IMG/VR virus record: IMGVR_UViG_3300008108_000666
Span: 1-20,182 of that record
Length of the DNA stretch: 20,182 nt
Source: a virus
Strand: one strand, 5' to 3'
The notes under the pieces were generated by a model. The model worked only from the letters and a program-made list of their open reading frames with translations. It searched no databases and had not been told where the DNA came from. The number at the start of each line of letters is the position of its first letter. Position 1 is the stretch's first letter. Shown here one piece after another: positions 19,879 to 20,182 of this stretch. Position numbers and translations under genes: made by a program.

Positions 19879-20182
19879 ACTATTACCACACGAAGCAGAA
19901 ACGGCGATAAAATCTGCATTGAATGAAGCCGAAATGATCGCAGGGCGTAATCTTACCGATGAACAGAAAAGCACTATTATCCGTTTTCTTTTGGATGATG
20001 TGAAAACAAAGTTCAACTGGTTAACCGTACCATATCTTAACCAGGCGATCAGAAACGGCCTTTCCTCTGACTTTAAATACTTAGACTATAAAACTATATG
20101 CAAATGGTTTTGGGAGTTTAAAAACCTTCCTGAAATGCGTTTAAAGATAATTCTGAACACACCCCTAACACCGACAAACGTG
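19862..20182 (+). CDS. Probable replication-associated protein, C-terminus outside window
   Basis: The frame opens at the ATG at 19862, inside the last codons of the initiator gene, and runs 107 codons to the right edge without a stop. It starts MKTIFKLLPHEAETAIKSAL and is helical, with LTDEQKSTIIRFLLDD, FNWLTVPYLNQAIRNG and YLDYKTICKWFWEF. No catalytic motif is visible. Bacteroidota phages often have a gene of this helical type after the initiator, where a helicase loader or helper would be expected. The overlap indicates translational coupling. Function is inferred from position only. Confidence 0.65.
   Translation, partial: MKTIFKLLPHEAETAIKSALNEAEMIAGRNLTDEQKSTIIRFLLDDVKTKFNWLTVPYLNQAIRNGLSSDFKYLDYKTICKWFWEFKNLPEMRLKIILNTPLTPTNV

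Noticed and set aside
1-20182. Direct terminal repeat indicating a complete circular genome
   Set aside because: The first and last bases share no visible repeat, and both ends lie within reading frames, so this is an internal segment.

Overview
This window is a piece of a tailed double-stranded DNA phage or prophage (class Caudoviricetes) of a Bacteroidota host. The phage assignment rests on a terminase pair, a tail tape-measure protein, a tail-assembly chaperone pair, an XkdF-type head protease, a scaffold-like protein and an ERF-type annealing protein. The host assignment rests on promoter-like sites of the Bacteroidota type (TTTG, about 19 bases, TAnnTTTG), A-rich leaders without Shine-Dalgarno sequences, AT-rich codon use and Bacteroidota-type tail proteins. 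No integrase, lysogeny repressor, lysis gene or portal gene is visible, so lifestyle cannot be decided. Both ends are cut inside genes.

The layout is two diverging blocks separated by a roughly 95-base region at 14551-14645. The left block (1-14550, minus strand) is read leftwards and is packaging and structural. Its order is: a small Cys4 protein, a sigma-like protein, two small proteins, a SAM methyltransferase, a ParB-like protein, a Mom-like DNA-modification protein with a tRNA-Gly overlapping its 3' end, small and large terminase, the tail-assembly chaperone with a likely -1 frameshift on a T9 run, an HK97 gp10-like protein, two or three large tail proteins (one apparently broken by a frameshift), the tape measure, the XkdF-like protease, a glycosyltransferase that interrupts the head module, a scaffold-like protein and the first codons of the probable major capsid protein. 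Many junctions are ATGA overlaps, as in translationally coupled operons.

The right block (14646-20182, plus strand) is the early or replication block. It starts from a perfect-consensus promoter and holds small unknown proteins, an ERF annealing protein, HTH proteins, a small protein with an SSB-like acidic/PF tail, a stand-alone DnaA domain IV protein, a VRR-NUC nuclease, a compact cytosine-methyltransferase-like protein, another winged-helix protein, a Lin1244/Lin1753-DnaD-type replication initiator and a partial downstream gene.

Three things stand out. First, the initiator gene carries, in the linker between its two domains, five 11-bp iteron-like repeats followed by a purine-rich AT-rich tract, the architecture of the lambda O origin. 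A second 5 x 11 bp array with the same kind of AT-rich flank lies in the late block at 887-941, inverted and non-coding. Second, just upstream of the initiator a short transcript is predicted to fold as a long hairpin whose loop pairs with an upstream 7-mer (pseudoknot), closed by a terminator-like stem that ends at the start codon. Its loop contains the iteron core CGACCGTT, suggesting autoregulation. Third, the late operon carries a Mom/ParB/methyltransferase cluster, suggesting DNA modification against host restriction.
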